Assembly: GCF_002575655.3 (NCBI RefSeq)
Contig: NC_053037.3
Span: forward strand, 323,605,294-323,669,293
DNA length: 64,000 nt
Origin: Aegilops tauschii subsp. strangulata
Lineage: Eukaryota; Streptophyta; Magnoliopsida; Poales; Poaceae
Direction: 5' to 3'
Shown: positions 11,751 through 23,952 of the stretch, piece after piece
Numbering within the stretch: position 1 is the first letter of the stretch
Layout: the number at the start of each line of letters is the position of its first letter
Made by a program: the position numbers and the translations under genes
Notes under the pieces: model-generated
Databases searched by the model: none
Told to the model about the DNA's origin: nothing
What the model saw: the letters and a program-made list of their open reading frames with translations, nothing else

Positions 11751-13684
11751 AGTAAGAAACTGTCACCTAGTGCTGCTTTAGATTCACCTTCTGTTGTGAG
11801 TAAACTAGCAACACCGCCACATGCTATAAATTCTGATATATCGCAAGTTATTGATGATGCCACTTCTACCATGAATGATGCTGATGATGATGCTAGTACC
11901 TTGCTTGATAATGATGATGTGCCACTGGTGAATTTCTTGATGAACAAATTGCTAGAGTAATACAACACGATGTTGTTGAATCTGATGATGAGCTTGAAAC
12001 TGAATCTCCTAAAACACCTGCTAGAACTAGCCCTCCTAGATATGAATTGCCTAAGGTACCGGAAGGTTACGTTATGAGTGAAGAAACAACTACAGATATT
12101 CTTGCTTGTAATGATAGAGATGATCTAGAGAAATTACTACACAAGTATAAAGAAAAATCTATGAATTCTAGAATGAAATGAGATCCTAAGTTTGCTACTT
12201 CACCTATTTATATTGGTGAGAAGGATTATGAATTCTCTGTCGACCCAGAGTTAATTACTTTGGTTGAATCAGATCCTTTCTATGGTTATGAAACTGAAAC
12301 TGTTGTGGCACATCTTACTAAGTTGAATGATATAGCCACCCTTTTTACTCATGATGAGAAAACTCGCTACTACTTTATTCTCAAATTATTTCCTTTCTCA
12401 ATAAAGGGTGATGCTAAAGGTTGGTACAATACTCTTGCTCTTGGTTGTGTGCGTAGTCCCCACGATATGATTTATTACTTCTTTGAAAAATATTTTCCTG
12501 CTCATAAGAAACAAGCTGCTTTATAGGAAATATTTAACTTTGTGCAAACTAAAGAAGAGAGTCTCCCACAAGCTTGGGGAGGCTTTGTCAGTTACTTAAT
12601 GCTTTGCCGGATCATCCTCTTAAGAAAAATGAAATACTTGATATCTTCTATAATGGACTAACTGATGCTTCTAGGGACTTCCTAGATAGTTGTGCTCGTT
12701 GTGTTTTGAGGGAACGAACTGTTGGACAAGCTGAAGAATTATTGAATAATATATTGAAAAATTATGATGATTGGACTATTCCTGAACCACCGCCTAAACC
12801 CACTCCGAAGAAGAGGGGTATATTATATCTCAGTCCTGAAGATATGCAAGAGGCAAAGAAATCTATGAAGGAAAAAGGTATTAAAGCTGAGGATGTTAAA
12901 AATTTACCTCCTATTGAAGAAATACATGGGCTTAATACACCACCACTGCCTAAGGTGGTAGAGGTAAATTCCTGTATGAAGTTCAATGATAGTGATAATC
13001 CTCACAATATGCATCCTAGCCAATACCTTTATGAGTTTGAAAACTATATTAGAAAACAAGATCATTTCAATGCAAATGTTATGAAACAATTGAAATATAA
13101 TTCTGATATGATTGCTCGCTTGAGTGACTTTTTATTTAGAATATCAAATGATGTTAGAGGTGTGGGAAAACATGCTTCTATGGTTCAAAATCAATTAGAA
13201 CAAGTTGCTAAATCTCAAAGAGAATTGCTTGATGAAATGAATAATAATATGCATGACTTTGCTGTTAGAGTTGCAACTAGAGGAGGTAAAATGACTCAGG
13301 AACCACTTTATCATGAGGGATACCCTAAAAGAATTGAACAACATTCACAAAGAAATAACACTAGTGCACCTAGTCCTTCTAAAAAAAAAGAAGAAGAAAA
13401 ATGATAGGACTTTGCATACTTCTAGTGAACCTGAAATAGAAAAACCTCCTGATAATGATAATGAAACTTCTATCTCTGATGCTGAAACTCAATTTGGTAA
13501 TGAACACTCACCTACTGATAATGAAAAAGATAAAGATGAGGTTCATGAAGACTCTCAACCAAACAATGATAAAGAACCAGACAATCATGTTGAGATAGAA
13601 CCACCTGTTTATCTTGATAACCCACAACCTAGGAATAAAAGATATGGCAAAAGAGACTTTGTTGCTAGAAAACACGGTAAATAA
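11751..13684 (+). pseudogene. gag: Gypsy gag (capsid) pseudogene
   Basis: Gag builds the cytoplasmic virus-like particle that packages element RNA. The retrotransposon gag domain is recognised around 12260-12760: a FPFSIKGDAKGWYNTL stretch, FFEKYFP, then FYNGLTDASRDFLDSCA in the next frame. An acidic Asp-rich N-terminal part (about 11820-11960) and a Lys/Glu-rich C-terminal part (13380-13680) flank it. The reading is broken: a frame change near 11950, a TGA near 12179, a TAG at 12524-12526, a frame change at 12530-12570 and another near 13390 at an A-rich run. Protease follows after a stop at 13682. No zinc knuckle was seen. Frame losses are spread out, as expected of age. Confidence 0.85.
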
Positions 13685-13708
13685 AGAGAATCGTGGGTTC
13701 AAAAACCT

Positions 13709-14475
13709 ATGCCTTTTCCACCCAAGTCAACTAAAAAGAAAGATGATGAAGAATTTGAATGCTTTGCTGAAATGCTGAGGCCAGTCTTTTTGCGTACTCG
13801 CTTGACTGATATCTTGAAAATGCCTCCTTATGCAAAGTATATGAAAGATATCATCACAAATAAGAGAAAAATACCGGAAGCAAAAATCTCCACTATGCTT
13901 GCTAATTATACTTTTAAAGATGGAATACCTAAAGGACTTGGAGATCCGGGAATACTAATTATACCTTGCTCTATCAAAAAGAATTGTGTGAAAATTGCTT
14001 TGTGTGACTCAGGAGCTGGTGTTAGTGTTATGCCTTTCTATTTATATAAAAGACTTGACTTGAATAAACTCACACCTACTTAAATATCTTGCAAATGGCT
14101 AACAAATCAACTGCCATACCTATCGGTATCTGTGAGGATGTGCCCGTTGTTGTTGCTAATATTACTAGTTTGACTGACTTTGTTATACTTGAGATGCCCG
14201 AGGAAGACAACATGTTGATTATCCTTGGTAGACCCTTCTTGAATACTGCAGGGTCTGTTATTGATTGCAATAAAAGCAAGGTCACTTTTCATATCAATGG
14301 TAATCAGAATACGGTGCACTTTCCGAAGAAACAGTTCCAAGTGAATGGTATTAATGTTATTGAAAAATCTCCGACAATCACTATTGGAAGTTTTCAAATA
14401 CCTCTACCTACTGTCAAAAAGAAATATGAAATACTTATTGTTGGGGAAATGCATATCCCCATTGAGGTAACTTAG
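13709..14475 (+). pseudogene. Gypsy aspartic protease pseudogene
   Basis: This is the retropepsin part of Gypsy pol, which would cleave Gag and Pol inside the particle. The catalytic motif LCDSGAGVSVMP is encoded around 14000-14035 (Asp codon 14006-14008). After a stop at 14081-14083 and a change of frame, the C-terminal hallmark ILGRPFL follows at about 14219-14241. Upstream is the usual linker with EMLRPVFLRTRLTDILKMP. The reading ends with a TAG at 14473-14475. In a full element reverse transcriptase would follow directly; here nothing of it is present. Confidence 0.85.
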
Positions 14476-15259
14476 TGATTTACGAAAGTTCTTCGGTTTC
14501 ATGCTAATCGAAACTAGTTGTTAATAATACCTGATCAACCTTATTAATGGATCATTTTTGAGCGGTATGAAGTTGATGAATTTAGTAAGCACTACCTTCT
14601 ATCCTTACCTTTTGTTTTCTGTTTTTATTAGTTAAATAAAATAAAATGCCATGTTTTGTCTGTTTTCTGAATTTCCCGTGCAATAAGAAAATGACCCAAA
14701 AATAAAAGTTCTCAGAATGCCCTGAAAATTTTACATGATTTTTTCTGAATATTTCTGAATTTCCGGTGCAAATAATACCAGAGGGAGGTGCACCAGGTGG
14801 GCACAACCCACCTGGGCGTGCCAGGACCCCCAGGCGCACCCTGGTGGGTTGTGGTCCCCACGTGGGCCCCCTCACTTACCTCTTCATCCCACATCATCAC
14901 TTACCTCCAGAAAAAAAACCTTGCTCTCTCTCCCGTGTTCTTGAGCTCAAACCCGCGGATTTCGATCTCTTTGCTCGAAGCTCCGTTTCCGAAACTGTTT
15001 CGGGTGATTGTTGCTTGGTATGGGACTCCACCGTTTGTCCAATTAGTTTTTGCTTTAGTGGTTTCTATTTTGAATAATTAGCTACTCTTGGTGCTGCTGT
15101 AGATGTGCTTGCATGATGAATTCTTAGTGTTCTAAGTAGTTTGAATGCTTGCTATGGCTTCTATGCATCCCTATGAGTAGTTGCTATCAATTTTATAAAG
15201 TTTTGTTGACAAATTTTTGTCACCCCAAAATTTTTATTTTCAGAAAATTGTACGCATAC
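14476..15259 (+). other. Non-coding module with LTR-like segment
   Basis: There is no credible gene. Between 14698 and 14870 the order of motifs repeats that of the element's own LTR: AATAAAAGTTCTC (compare 10368), then the GGGCACAACCCACC / GGTGGGTTGT inverted pair (compare 10465-10510), then CCCCACGTGGGCC. It lies directly upstream of the accessory ORF and could be an internal promoter or leader. The ORFs at 14582-15081 on both strands come from this GC-rich inverted repeat and are not genes. Confidence 0.6.
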
Positions 15260-16275
15260 ATGATGAACCTATTTGGAAGGAGTTCTTCGAGGAGATGATC
15301 CTCGGGGGCATCTTCCAGTGACAGTTCTGCTCGCCGGTCTTATGTTGAACCAAGTGAAAGTTCCACGCGAGATGTCGCCATCAAAACATGCTTATGGCCT
15401 TGCGATGAGTATATGGTGCGTGTGGGCATTAAGGAGGAATTTGAGCAATATGTTCACAATGCTGGTCTCGGTCCCTACCTTTTAGATAAGTGTGAACAAT
15501 GCCAAATTCTCACTGAATCATTTGTCAAAGAGTTTAAATTTTCCCCCGTGAGTCTAGGGCGTCGTTTATGCTTTATGGTAGTCCATTTACCATCTCACTA
15601 GAGAATTTTTCTTATCACGGCAAGCTCCCGTTTTGGGGTTCGCTTGACGAACCACCAAAGGCGGAGTTCGAAACATTCTTGACGAGCCTTTGTTACGGTG
15701 AAAGGAGGGGAGTGACACAAGGTAGAATAAAGAGCATTCATTTTCCCGCAATTCAGTACTTTGCATTATTTAATGGGAAATGCATAGTAGGCAAGCAAGA
15801 TTGTAGCACGCTTTGTGCTCCAAACTTGAGCCTCATACGTACTGCTCTCACCGGTTAAAGGAATTATAACCTTGCAGCCATTGTTGCACGCAGACTTCAA
15901 AAAAACACTAATAGTAGCTGGTTCTATGGTGGAATTTATGCCACGCGTTTAGCACGAGGGCTGGGTGCTTCACCTCTGCCCCTTGATCCTATCCTACCCA
16001 CACAGTATTTAGATTTTAACACCTTAAAAGACCATAATATTCTCAAGGGAAAGGATGATAACTTCACTTATAGTCTTTTGTTTAACCAAACATCTGCTAT
16101 GCAAACATATTTGCCTGCACCTGCTCTTTTTGATTATCATGGAAAGGGAAGATATTTTATTCTTGAGAGCGAGGCCCGAGCTCACAACGCAGTAGTAGAG
16201 GCAGCACGGCGGGCCGAGGCGTCCGCACCAAGAGCCTCCGTGAGCTACCATGCCAACTACTATCCAGGCTACTGA
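15260..16275 (+). pseudogene. Gypsy accessory ORF pseudogene
   Basis: I recognise this as the kind of extra ORF found between pol and the 3' LTR in many grass Gypsy elements; its function is unknown to me. It starts with a double ATG (15260, 15263) and a Ser/Arg-rich stretch. Conserved-looking blocks follow: EEFEQYVHNAGL, LPFWGSLDEPPKAEFETFL and ARAHNAVVEAARRAEAS near the C-terminus, the last probably helical. It has a TGA at 15296-15298, a frame change near 15550-15570 and a TAA at 15856-15858. After the last stop the same frame stays open for 138 codons to 16275. Full length would be about 338 residues. It has no transmembrane segment, so it is not an envelope protein. Confidence 0.65.
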
Positions 16276-18326
16276 TCGACTACCAAGTTAGGCCAAAAGC
16301 CTAAGCTTGGGGGAGTACGTGTTCCCACCGACTTTACATTCATGTCCATTTATTTTATTTGTCGGTGTCCACACTTTTTCATTGTATCATCCATGCTTAG
16401 ATTTATTTTCTTGCTTTCTTCTTGTGTGTTTGAAAAACTTTAGAAAAACCAAAAAATTAGTTGTAGTCAATTATTTTCTATGCATGCTTATTAGTAATAT
16501 TAAAAAGAAAACCCAAAAAGATTTCCTTGTTCTTCTTTTTGCTTGTTGGGAGCTTTCCCGTGTAAATAGTTTTTCTCGTTTTTGCTTTTCCCTTATATTT
16601 GCTTGTTCAAGAAAACCAAAAACTCCAAAAATATTTCAGTGTGTTTCTCTGAATTTCTTTTCAGTTTATTCGAGTTGTACCGAGGAGAAGACCACGATGA
16701 AAATGTTGAGTGGCTCTCATATGAATAATTGTTGAACTAATAAAGATCACATTTTACCTTGTCTTCTCCTGTTGAATAAAATGTTTGCAGATTCCAGCTT
16801 AGTCCATGGCACTCTTGCACTATTATTATTTTCATATTGTTCGGTCCTACAAGTGAAAGGCAATAATGATGACATTCGATGAACTGGCCGTGGCAAAGAG
16901 AAACTCGTATGAACTCGACTTGTTCTGTCTGTGTAAATATGTTTAACCAAGCATCCATGCTTCAGCCCATTATGATTAAACATGTTTGCAATGACAATTA
17001 GAGATTATAGTTTCTCATGCCATGCATAAGTAGCTGGGAGTTGATAATGATTTATCTTGGATATCAACATTGCGTTAAAATGATTGTGATGTAGTATGAC
17101 GATATGGTATCCTCTTCTGAATGTTCGAGTGGCTTGACTTGGCACATGTTCATGCATGTAGTTGAATCAAAACCAACATAGCCTCTATGATATTTATGTT
17201 CATGATGTTCATATCCTACTCATGCTAGTGTCCAATGTTACTTATGCATAATGCATGGTTATGATCATTGTTGCTCTCTAGCTGGCCGCTTCTCAATCTA
17301 ATTGCTAGCCTTCGCCTGTACTAAGTGGGAATTCTGCTTGTACATCAAAAACCTTGAACCCAAAGTTATTCCAGATGAGTCCACCATACCTACCTATATG
17401 CGGTATTACCCTGCCGTCCTGAGTAAATTTGCATGTGCCACCTCTAAAAACTTCTAAAAATATCCGTTTTGTGTGCCTGGATTGTTCATGCAACGACAGG
17501 AGGTAGTCAGTATCTTCCATGCTAAGCGAGTTATTCTCAGGTCGAGTGTTTATTCACTCGCCATTGCACGAGAAAAGGGCGGTAATAGGGATGCCCAGTC
17601 CCAAACTGCAAAATACAAAAAGATTTAATCGCTCGAATAATCAAACAGAAACTCCCAATGGAGTCAAAACCTTTACTTTTTATCGCTTGGGAACCGCCAC
17701 TAGCTTGTTTAGCATGGGAGATATTGATAACTGATAGTCGTGAAGTAAATGAGAAGGGTGCATGTCCCAAAATAATCATTTACCTCTGTTTTAAAAATCG
17801 AGCTCTGGCACCTCTGCAAATCATTGCTTCCCTCTATGAAGGGACTATCTATTTACTTTTATGTTGTGTCACAACCTTCTAAAACAAGCTCCAGAAACTG
17901 AGGGAGCACAGCTCTCATGATTTATGCATTGTGTGTAGCTGATGTTGGGTGCATTATGACTGGATCTTTTCTACCATGAATTACAATGTTTAGTCGCTGC
18001 TTGAACTTTGGAGGAGCTCTCCATTTATGTTTTGCAGTCTCAGAAAGGCCTAGCGAGATACCACTATTGTCATATTATATCATGGTTGTTTTGACAACGT
18101 GTTGCCGTTTGAGATATCTTATTATTGCTCACTAGCTGATTATGTCATTGATATGAGTCATTATAATCTTTAAGAGTTATTGTCGACATGGTTAGTTATA
18201 ATGTTGGCTGAATACCTGGGTGCTGTTTAAGCTTATTTATGCAAACAAGAGCAAAAGAGTTCGTAAAAGTTTTTATTTTTCACTTTCAGTTTATCAACTG
18301 AATTGCTTGAGGACAAGCAAAGGTTT
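16276..18326 (+). other. Long 3' non-coding region of Gypsy element
   Basis: About 2 kb without a convincing gene. Just after the accessory ORF, 16298-16316 reads like a polypurine tract (CTAAGCTTGGGGGAGTACG), a near twin of the true tract at 18327. Such duplicated tracts are common in this group. The rest is T-rich at 16330-16680 and otherwise unremarkable. Confidence 0.55.
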
Positions 18327-18340
18327 AAGCTTGGGCGAGT
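18327..18340 (+). other. Polypurine tract of Gypsy element
   Basis: AAGCTTGGGCGAGT ends directly at the 3' LTR start (TGATACATCTCC). It primes plus-strand synthesis in LTR elements. One pyrimidine interrupts the usual GGGGG run. Confidence 0.75.
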
Positions 18341-19754
18341 TGATACATCTCCAACGTATCTACTTTTCCTAACGCTTTTCCTCTTGTTTTGGACTCTAAT
18401 TTGCATGATTTGAATGAAACTAACCCCGGACTGACGCTGTTTTCAGCAGAACTGCCATGGTGTTGTTTTTGTGCAGAAATAAAAGTTCTTGGAATGGAAC
18501 GAAACTTTGCGAGGAATTTTTATACAATAAAAGAGAATTTTTGGAGCCAAGACCTGCCAGAGAGGGGCACCTGGGTGGGCACAACCCACCAGGGCGCGCC
18601 CCCCTCTCTTGGCGCGCCCAGGTGGGTTGTCCCCACCTGGTGGCCCCGCTGACCCTGACACCAACGCTATAAAATCCTATTTTCGGAAAAAAAATCAGGG
18701 AGAAAGAATTATCGTGATCCACGAGACGGAGCCGCCGCCAAGCCCTGTTCTTCCTCGAGAGGGCAGATCTGGAGTCCGTTTCGGGCTCCGGAGAGGGGGG
18801 GTATTCGTTCTTCGTCATCACCAACCATTCTCCATCACCAATTCCATGATGCTCCCCACCGGGAGTGAGTAATTCCTTCATAGGCTCGCTGGTCGGTGAG
18901 GAGTTGGATGAGATTCATCATGTAATCGAGTTAGTTTTTTTATGGCTTGATCCCTAGTATCCACTATGTTCTTAGATTGATGTTGCTATGACTTTGCCAT
19001 GCTTAATGCTTGTCACTTTGGGCCTGGGTGCCATGATTTCAGATCTGAACCGTTTATGTTATCATCATTATATCCATGTTCTAGATCCGATCTTGCAAGT
19101 TATAGTCACCTACTACGTGTTATGATCCGGCAACCCCGGAGTGACAACAACTGGGCCCGCTCCCGGTGATGACCGTAGTTTGAGGAGTTCATGTATTCAC
19201 TATGTGTTAATGCTTTGTTCCGGTTCTCTATTAAATGGAGGCCTTAATATCCCTAGTTTCCAATATGGACCCCGCTGCCACGGGAGGTTAGGACAAAAGA
19301 TGTCATGCAAGTTCTTTTAATAAAGCACGTATGACTAGTTACGGAATACATGCCTACATTATATCGATGAACTGGAGCTATTGCCGAATCGCCTAGGTTA
19401 TAACTGTCACATGATGAATATCATCCAACAAGTCATTGATCCAATGCCTACGAATTTATCTCATATTGTTCTTGCTAAGTTACTACTGCTGCTATCACTG
19501 TTACACTTGCTACAAAATTACTGCTAACACTGTTACTATTACTATTGCTGCTGTCACTACTATCAAAACTATCAAACTACTTTGCTACTGATCACTTTGC
19601 TGCAGATAATTAATCTCCTGGTGTGGTTGAATTGACAACTCAGCTGCTAATACCTTCAAATATTCTTTGGCTCCCCTTGTGTCGAATCTATAAATTTGGG
19701 TTGAATACTCTACCCTCGAAAACTGTTGTGATCCCCTATACTTGTGGGTTATCA
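18341..19754 (+). repeat. 3' LTR of Gypsy element (1414 bp)
   Basis: It begins TGATACATCTCC and ends GGGTTATCA. Compared with the 5' LTR it has 18 extra bases at 18593-18619, where the nonamer GGCGCGCCC occurs twice as a direct repeat. Further substitutions and small gaps account for the rest of the 23-bp length difference. Confidence 0.93.
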
Positions 19755-20041
19755 GTGCACCAACCAAGTGTATTTGCTCTTGTTAACTATACACATTCAA
19801 TCTCCATATTATTATTTTCAACAATATACGACATGTCCTACTTTTAACGCTTCATTGCATTTCTTTTATTTTGCGATGGACTCATATTAGATTGGGATAT
19901 ATGCACACCAATTTTATGCAAAAAAATGTGTAATAATCCAGGTCAGATAGTTTTGATTCTCAAGCAAATTCAGCGAAACTCTAAATATTGCCCTAGGTCC
20001 GTGCTGTGAGAAACTACTGCACTAGGAAAGAGCGCTAATAC
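19755..20041. other. Flanking DNA with right GTGCA duplication
   Basis: 19755-19759 is the right copy of the GTGCA target duplication. The rest continues the block interrupted at 10229 and holds no gene I can see. It contains ACTGCACTAG at 20016-20025, which recurs inverted at 58078-58087 on the other side of the LINE. Confidence 0.6.
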
Positions 20042-20078
20042 TATTTTGTTTTGTTTTTTGCTATGAACTTTGGGAGCT

Positions 20079-23000
20079 TTATTGCTTAGCTAGCATGAAA
20101 TTACAATTAGCCCTCAGGCTACTGGAAAGAAAGGATGGGCATTCCTCTAGCCAACAGTCTGAAACCAACAAGGAACATGCCTGTTTAGCATAGAGGTCTT
20201 CCATCGCATTGGCACTCCTCGGGACATGCCTAACTGAGAAAGAATTAAAACCTGACGATTTCTCCCTGACTTCATCTAAGATAGGCGTGAAAATTGATCT
20301 CGAATTGTGACGCGAAGACCAGAGGTTGACAACCTCTAAACAATCCAATTCCATCACAACATGTGAGAAGCCACGAAGTTGTGCAAAGATTACCCCTTCC
20401 CGGAGAGCCAAGACTTCAGTGATTAGAGGATCCGTCACACCCGGGAATGGTTTACTCCAACCTCCCATGAACACAAGATGAGAACGAGCAACACCGCCTC
20501 CTCCTGCACATAGAGCTTCACTGTTTGTTGCAACGTCCGTGTTGATCTTGATCCACCCCACATCAGGAGGACGCCATTGGACCCTTGTTACTCCACGGCA
20601 GGGCTTTGGTAGTTCAAGCATCAGTAGATCATCACATAATTTTTCACCACAATGACCGGATCAAAAGATAGCTGGTCATGGGTCCAACGATTTCGCGCAG
20701 ACCAAATTGCATGCATTACAATTATTATCTTGCACCTATCATGGTCCCCAATCAGGTCATCCAACAGCACATCCTTTGCCCAAGTGATTGGATGTAGCCT
20801 TGGTAAGCTGAGACCTGAGTAGTCTCTTGCCGTTGCCCAATATTACTGAGCATGTGAGCAGTTGATTAGAGCATGCTGCAGATCCTCATCTACAGCCTTG
20901 CATAAATCACATCTCGCCGCCGTCCCAATATGACGATACTGTAGAGTAGCATAGTCAAGGAGAATACCATGAAGCACTCGCCACCAGAATACGCGTACTC
21001 TAGGAATAACCTTCACTTTCCATAAGGCAGTCCATAAGTGTTTATCTGACAATGAAAGATCCCCTATCGTTCCTTCCTCTAGAGCTAAACGCTCGTTATG
21101 AGTCACTAGAGCACGATGGGCCATTTTAACAGAGTAGACACCGGACTTCTCCAAGTCCCAAGCAAGGAAATCCTCTCCACCAGAAGCTCTCAAGGGTATG
21201 TTCAAAATGGCATCCGCATCTGGTGCTAGAAAATTCCTCCGTATCAACTCAACATCCCAGGTACCACTGTCATGATCGAACAAATCAGAAACGCGGTCAA
21301 TTGGATCAGTACCAATGCGCCCCCTGGGTTTGAGAGTATCCGTGTTGGGTATCCACCTGCCGGTCCAAACGGAGATGGACTCACCATTCCCAACTCTTTT
21401 GATCAATCCTCGTTCTAGCACAGCTCGGCCAACAATGATGGCCTTCCATGTCGTTGAGGCCGAACGAGGAGCATGTGCATCCATAAAATCACAGTTGTGA
21501 AAGTACTTCCCCTTCAATACTCTGGGATACAAAATTTAGGATTTGTCATAAGCCGCCACCCATGCTTGCCGAGCGGGGCTAAATTAAACTGTTCAAAATC
21601 CCGGAAACCCATGCCTCCTTGTACCTTTGGTGCTGACAGTTTTTTCCATGACAACCAATGCAAAGATCGTCTGTCTATAGAGCTGCTCCACCAAAATTTC
21701 GCCATAGATGAAGTGAGTTGCGTACACACCTTCTTGGTCGGTTGGAAACAAGTCATGCTGAAAGTGGGAATGGCCTGGACCACAGATTTGAGAAAAACTT
21801 CCCTACCTGCACAAGCCAGGTTTCTCTCTGACCAACCTTGCATTTTACCTCGGCTCCTTTCCCCAATATGATTGAAACTTCCGCTCGTAATCCTGCCAAC
21901 TGCAGTTGGTAGGCCAAGGTAGCATTCAGTAAAAGCTTCCACAAAAATACCCAATCTCTGTTTAATCTCAACTCTCAATTGCTGTGAAGCATTTGGACTG
22001 AAATAAACTGCACTTTTCTCCCGGTTGACTGCTTGACCGGAGCAGGCCGCATAAATCCTCAAGATTTCATTCAGTCTGTTTGCACTTTCTACTTTTGCAT
22101 TCATGAAAATCAAGCTGTCGTCAGCAAAGAGCAAGTGATTAATCCAAGGGGAATGAACACTCACCCTAATGCCTCTGTCCACATATGCACCACCATAATA
22201 GTTCATCAGCGAAGTAAGCCCTTCCGCGCATATGAGAAAAAGGAAAGGGGATGCTGGGCAACCCTGGCGAAGACCCCTCGATGGCGTAAAGAATGGCAGT
22301 AATGACCATTTACCTTGATTGCAAAGCGGACCGAGGTGACACACTTCATAATTAGGCGTACAATTCTGTCACAAAAACCCATTCTGGTCAACATTGCCTC
22401 TAAATAATGCCACTCGACACGATCATATGCTTTTAACATATCGAGTTTTACAACACATGAGGCTTGTTTGCATCGTTTCTTTTTCTTCATCGCATGCACG
22501 CTTTCATATGCTACCAAGACGTTATCAGTAATCAAATGACCTGGCACAAAGGCGCTCTGCTCCTCCCCAATAATCTCATCCATCAGACCCTGTAACATGT
22601 TGGTTATTTCCTTAGCTGCAATCTTGTATAGAACCGGGCATAGAGAGATTGGTCGATATTGGGAGATCCTCTAAGGACTTCGTACCTTTGGAATAAGTGT
22701 GATCGTCATGTCGTTAAGACCCAAAGGTAGCTCCCCACCATTGAGAAACTGAAGGACGGCCGCAGTAACATCATTGCCCAGCACATCCCAGTGACGCTGG
22801 AAGAAACCAGCGGTAAACCCATCCACACCCGGCGCTTTTGAAGGCGCCATCTGGAAAAGTGCTACCCGTACCTCCTCTGTCGTGAAAGCATTCATGGCGT
22901 CAGTGGCACGGACAGTAACAAACTACAACAATTCATTCATGTCATTGTACCCCTGAGTTAGATAAAGGTTCTGGTAGAACCCCAAAATTTCGGCTTCCAC

Positions 23001-23919
23001 TTCGGCTGGGTCCTCACAAGTGGATCCATCCGCCTTCTCCAGGGAAAAAATACGATTGATTCTGGTACACTGGGCTGCTTGTGCTTGATAATATTTGGTG
23101 TTCCAATCCCCTTTACGCAACCACTGAACTCTTGATCGTTGTTTCAACAACACCTCCTCCTGCCTTAAGGTCTCTTGCAATTGTGCCGACACCGCAAGTT
23201 CCTCTGCATTTGGTCCCCGGCCAATCGACGCTGCTCGAAGACGCTCCAGCTGCTTTTGTAGTTTCTTGACCTTCTTGGCTATATTGCCAAACTCGCGGTC
23301 TCCCCAAGACTCGAGTCTATTCTGAACTGAAGTCAGTGCATGCACTACTCTATTTAAACCACCATGGACAGTCTCTGATCTCCAGATCTCCTCCACAAGG
23401 GAATCGTAGTCACTGTGAGATTGCCATACATTCTCATAACGGAATGGGCGCGGCCCACGTCGTCCCTGTTGCGCGTGTACATTCCTTAATTCAGCAAGGA
23501 TATAACAGCGGTCAGACGCTGTCGAGCTAATATGTTTGACACTGGAATACCTAAACGAAGATAGAAAAATTGCATTTGCGAAAGCACGATCAATTCTTGC
23601 TTTTACATTAGAGTTACCGTGTTGCTTATTATCCCAAGTAAAGGGAACACCTCTCCACCCAAGATCTTGAAAGGAACAGAAATCCACAACTTCCCGAAAC
23701 GCTCGCATTTGCCACCCCGGCCTCAAGTGGGTGCTGAAGTGCTCTTCAGAATACATAGTTTTGTTGAAGTCCTCAATACAGAGCCAACCATGATGTTGTA
23801 CTCCATATAGTTTCCGCAAAAACTCCCAGCTATGATGCCTATTTTCCACTCGGGGTTCTCCGTAAAATCCTGTGAACCGCCAAGGTTGTGACTGATCAGT
23901 CATCCTGACGTTCACATCA
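20079..23919 (-). pseudogene. LINE ORF2: endonuclease C-part, reverse transcriptase, RNase H
   Basis: ORF2 copies LINE RNA at the nicked target. In order on minus: the C-terminal half of the endonuclease (GFYGEP, WLCIEDFN, RGVPFTWDN, RIDRAFAN; 23919-23560); a linker; reverse transcriptase with KAPGVDGF (about 22830), VKLDMLKAYDRVEW (motif A Asp, about 22440) and LLFADDSLIF (motif C, about 22130); the zf-RVT domain with HxxC-type residues (CDLCKAVDEDLQHALINC, 20905-20855); and a plant-type RNase H with ELDCLEVVNLW and VRHVPRSANAMED (20350-20190). It is dead: TAG at 22920-22922, a stop near 22670, frame changes near 22290 and 21530, a TAA near 20840 and another change near 20625. The first endonuclease half is at 56516-56781. 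Confidence 0.88.
23917..23919. other. CACTA target duplication, left copy (TCA)
   Basis: TCA directly precedes CACTACC; TCA follows the right end at 56516-56518. Three bases is the hallmark length for CACTA elements. Confidence 0.88.
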
Positions 23920-23949
23920 CACTACCAAAAAAAGACACATCCATGACAT
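23920..23949 (+). repeat. CACTA left terminal inverted repeat
   Basis: It matches the reverse complement of 56486-56515 at most of the first 28 positions (differences at base 7, base 15 and a few after base 19). Only about 33 bp of CACTA sequence remain here before the truncated LTR of Copia 2. Confidence 0.85.
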
Positions 23950-23952
23950 CCG

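Larger units (their letters stand above)
10230..19754 (+). mobile_element. Complete 9.5-kb Gypsy-type element lacking RT and integrase
   Basis: It has LTRs at 10230-11620 and 18341-19754, a tRNA-Asp type primer site, a gag-protease region, an accessory ORF, a polypurine tract and an exact GTGCA duplication. After the protease (ending near 14475) the sequence passes straight to a non-coding module and the accessory ORF. No reverse transcriptase, RNase H or integrase motif was found on either strand, so the element is non-autonomous. LTRs differ at many sites and by indels, so it is clearly older than Copia 1. The LTR start with TCTCCAACGTATCTA is shared by several Triticeae Gypsy families; I do not name one. 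Confidence 0.92.
20042..23919 (-). mobile_element. LINE retrotransposon, 3' part
   Basis: This holds most of ORF2 and an A-rich 3' tail (on minus AAAAAACAAAACAAAA at 20045-20060). Its 5' remainder lies at 56516-58050, beyond the CACTA insertion. Together they make about 5.4 kb, normal for plant L1-type elements. No clear target duplication around the LINE could be identified. Confidence 0.85.

Noticed and set aside
15260..16275. Envelope gene
   Set aside because: No signal peptide, transmembrane segment or cysteine pattern is visible.
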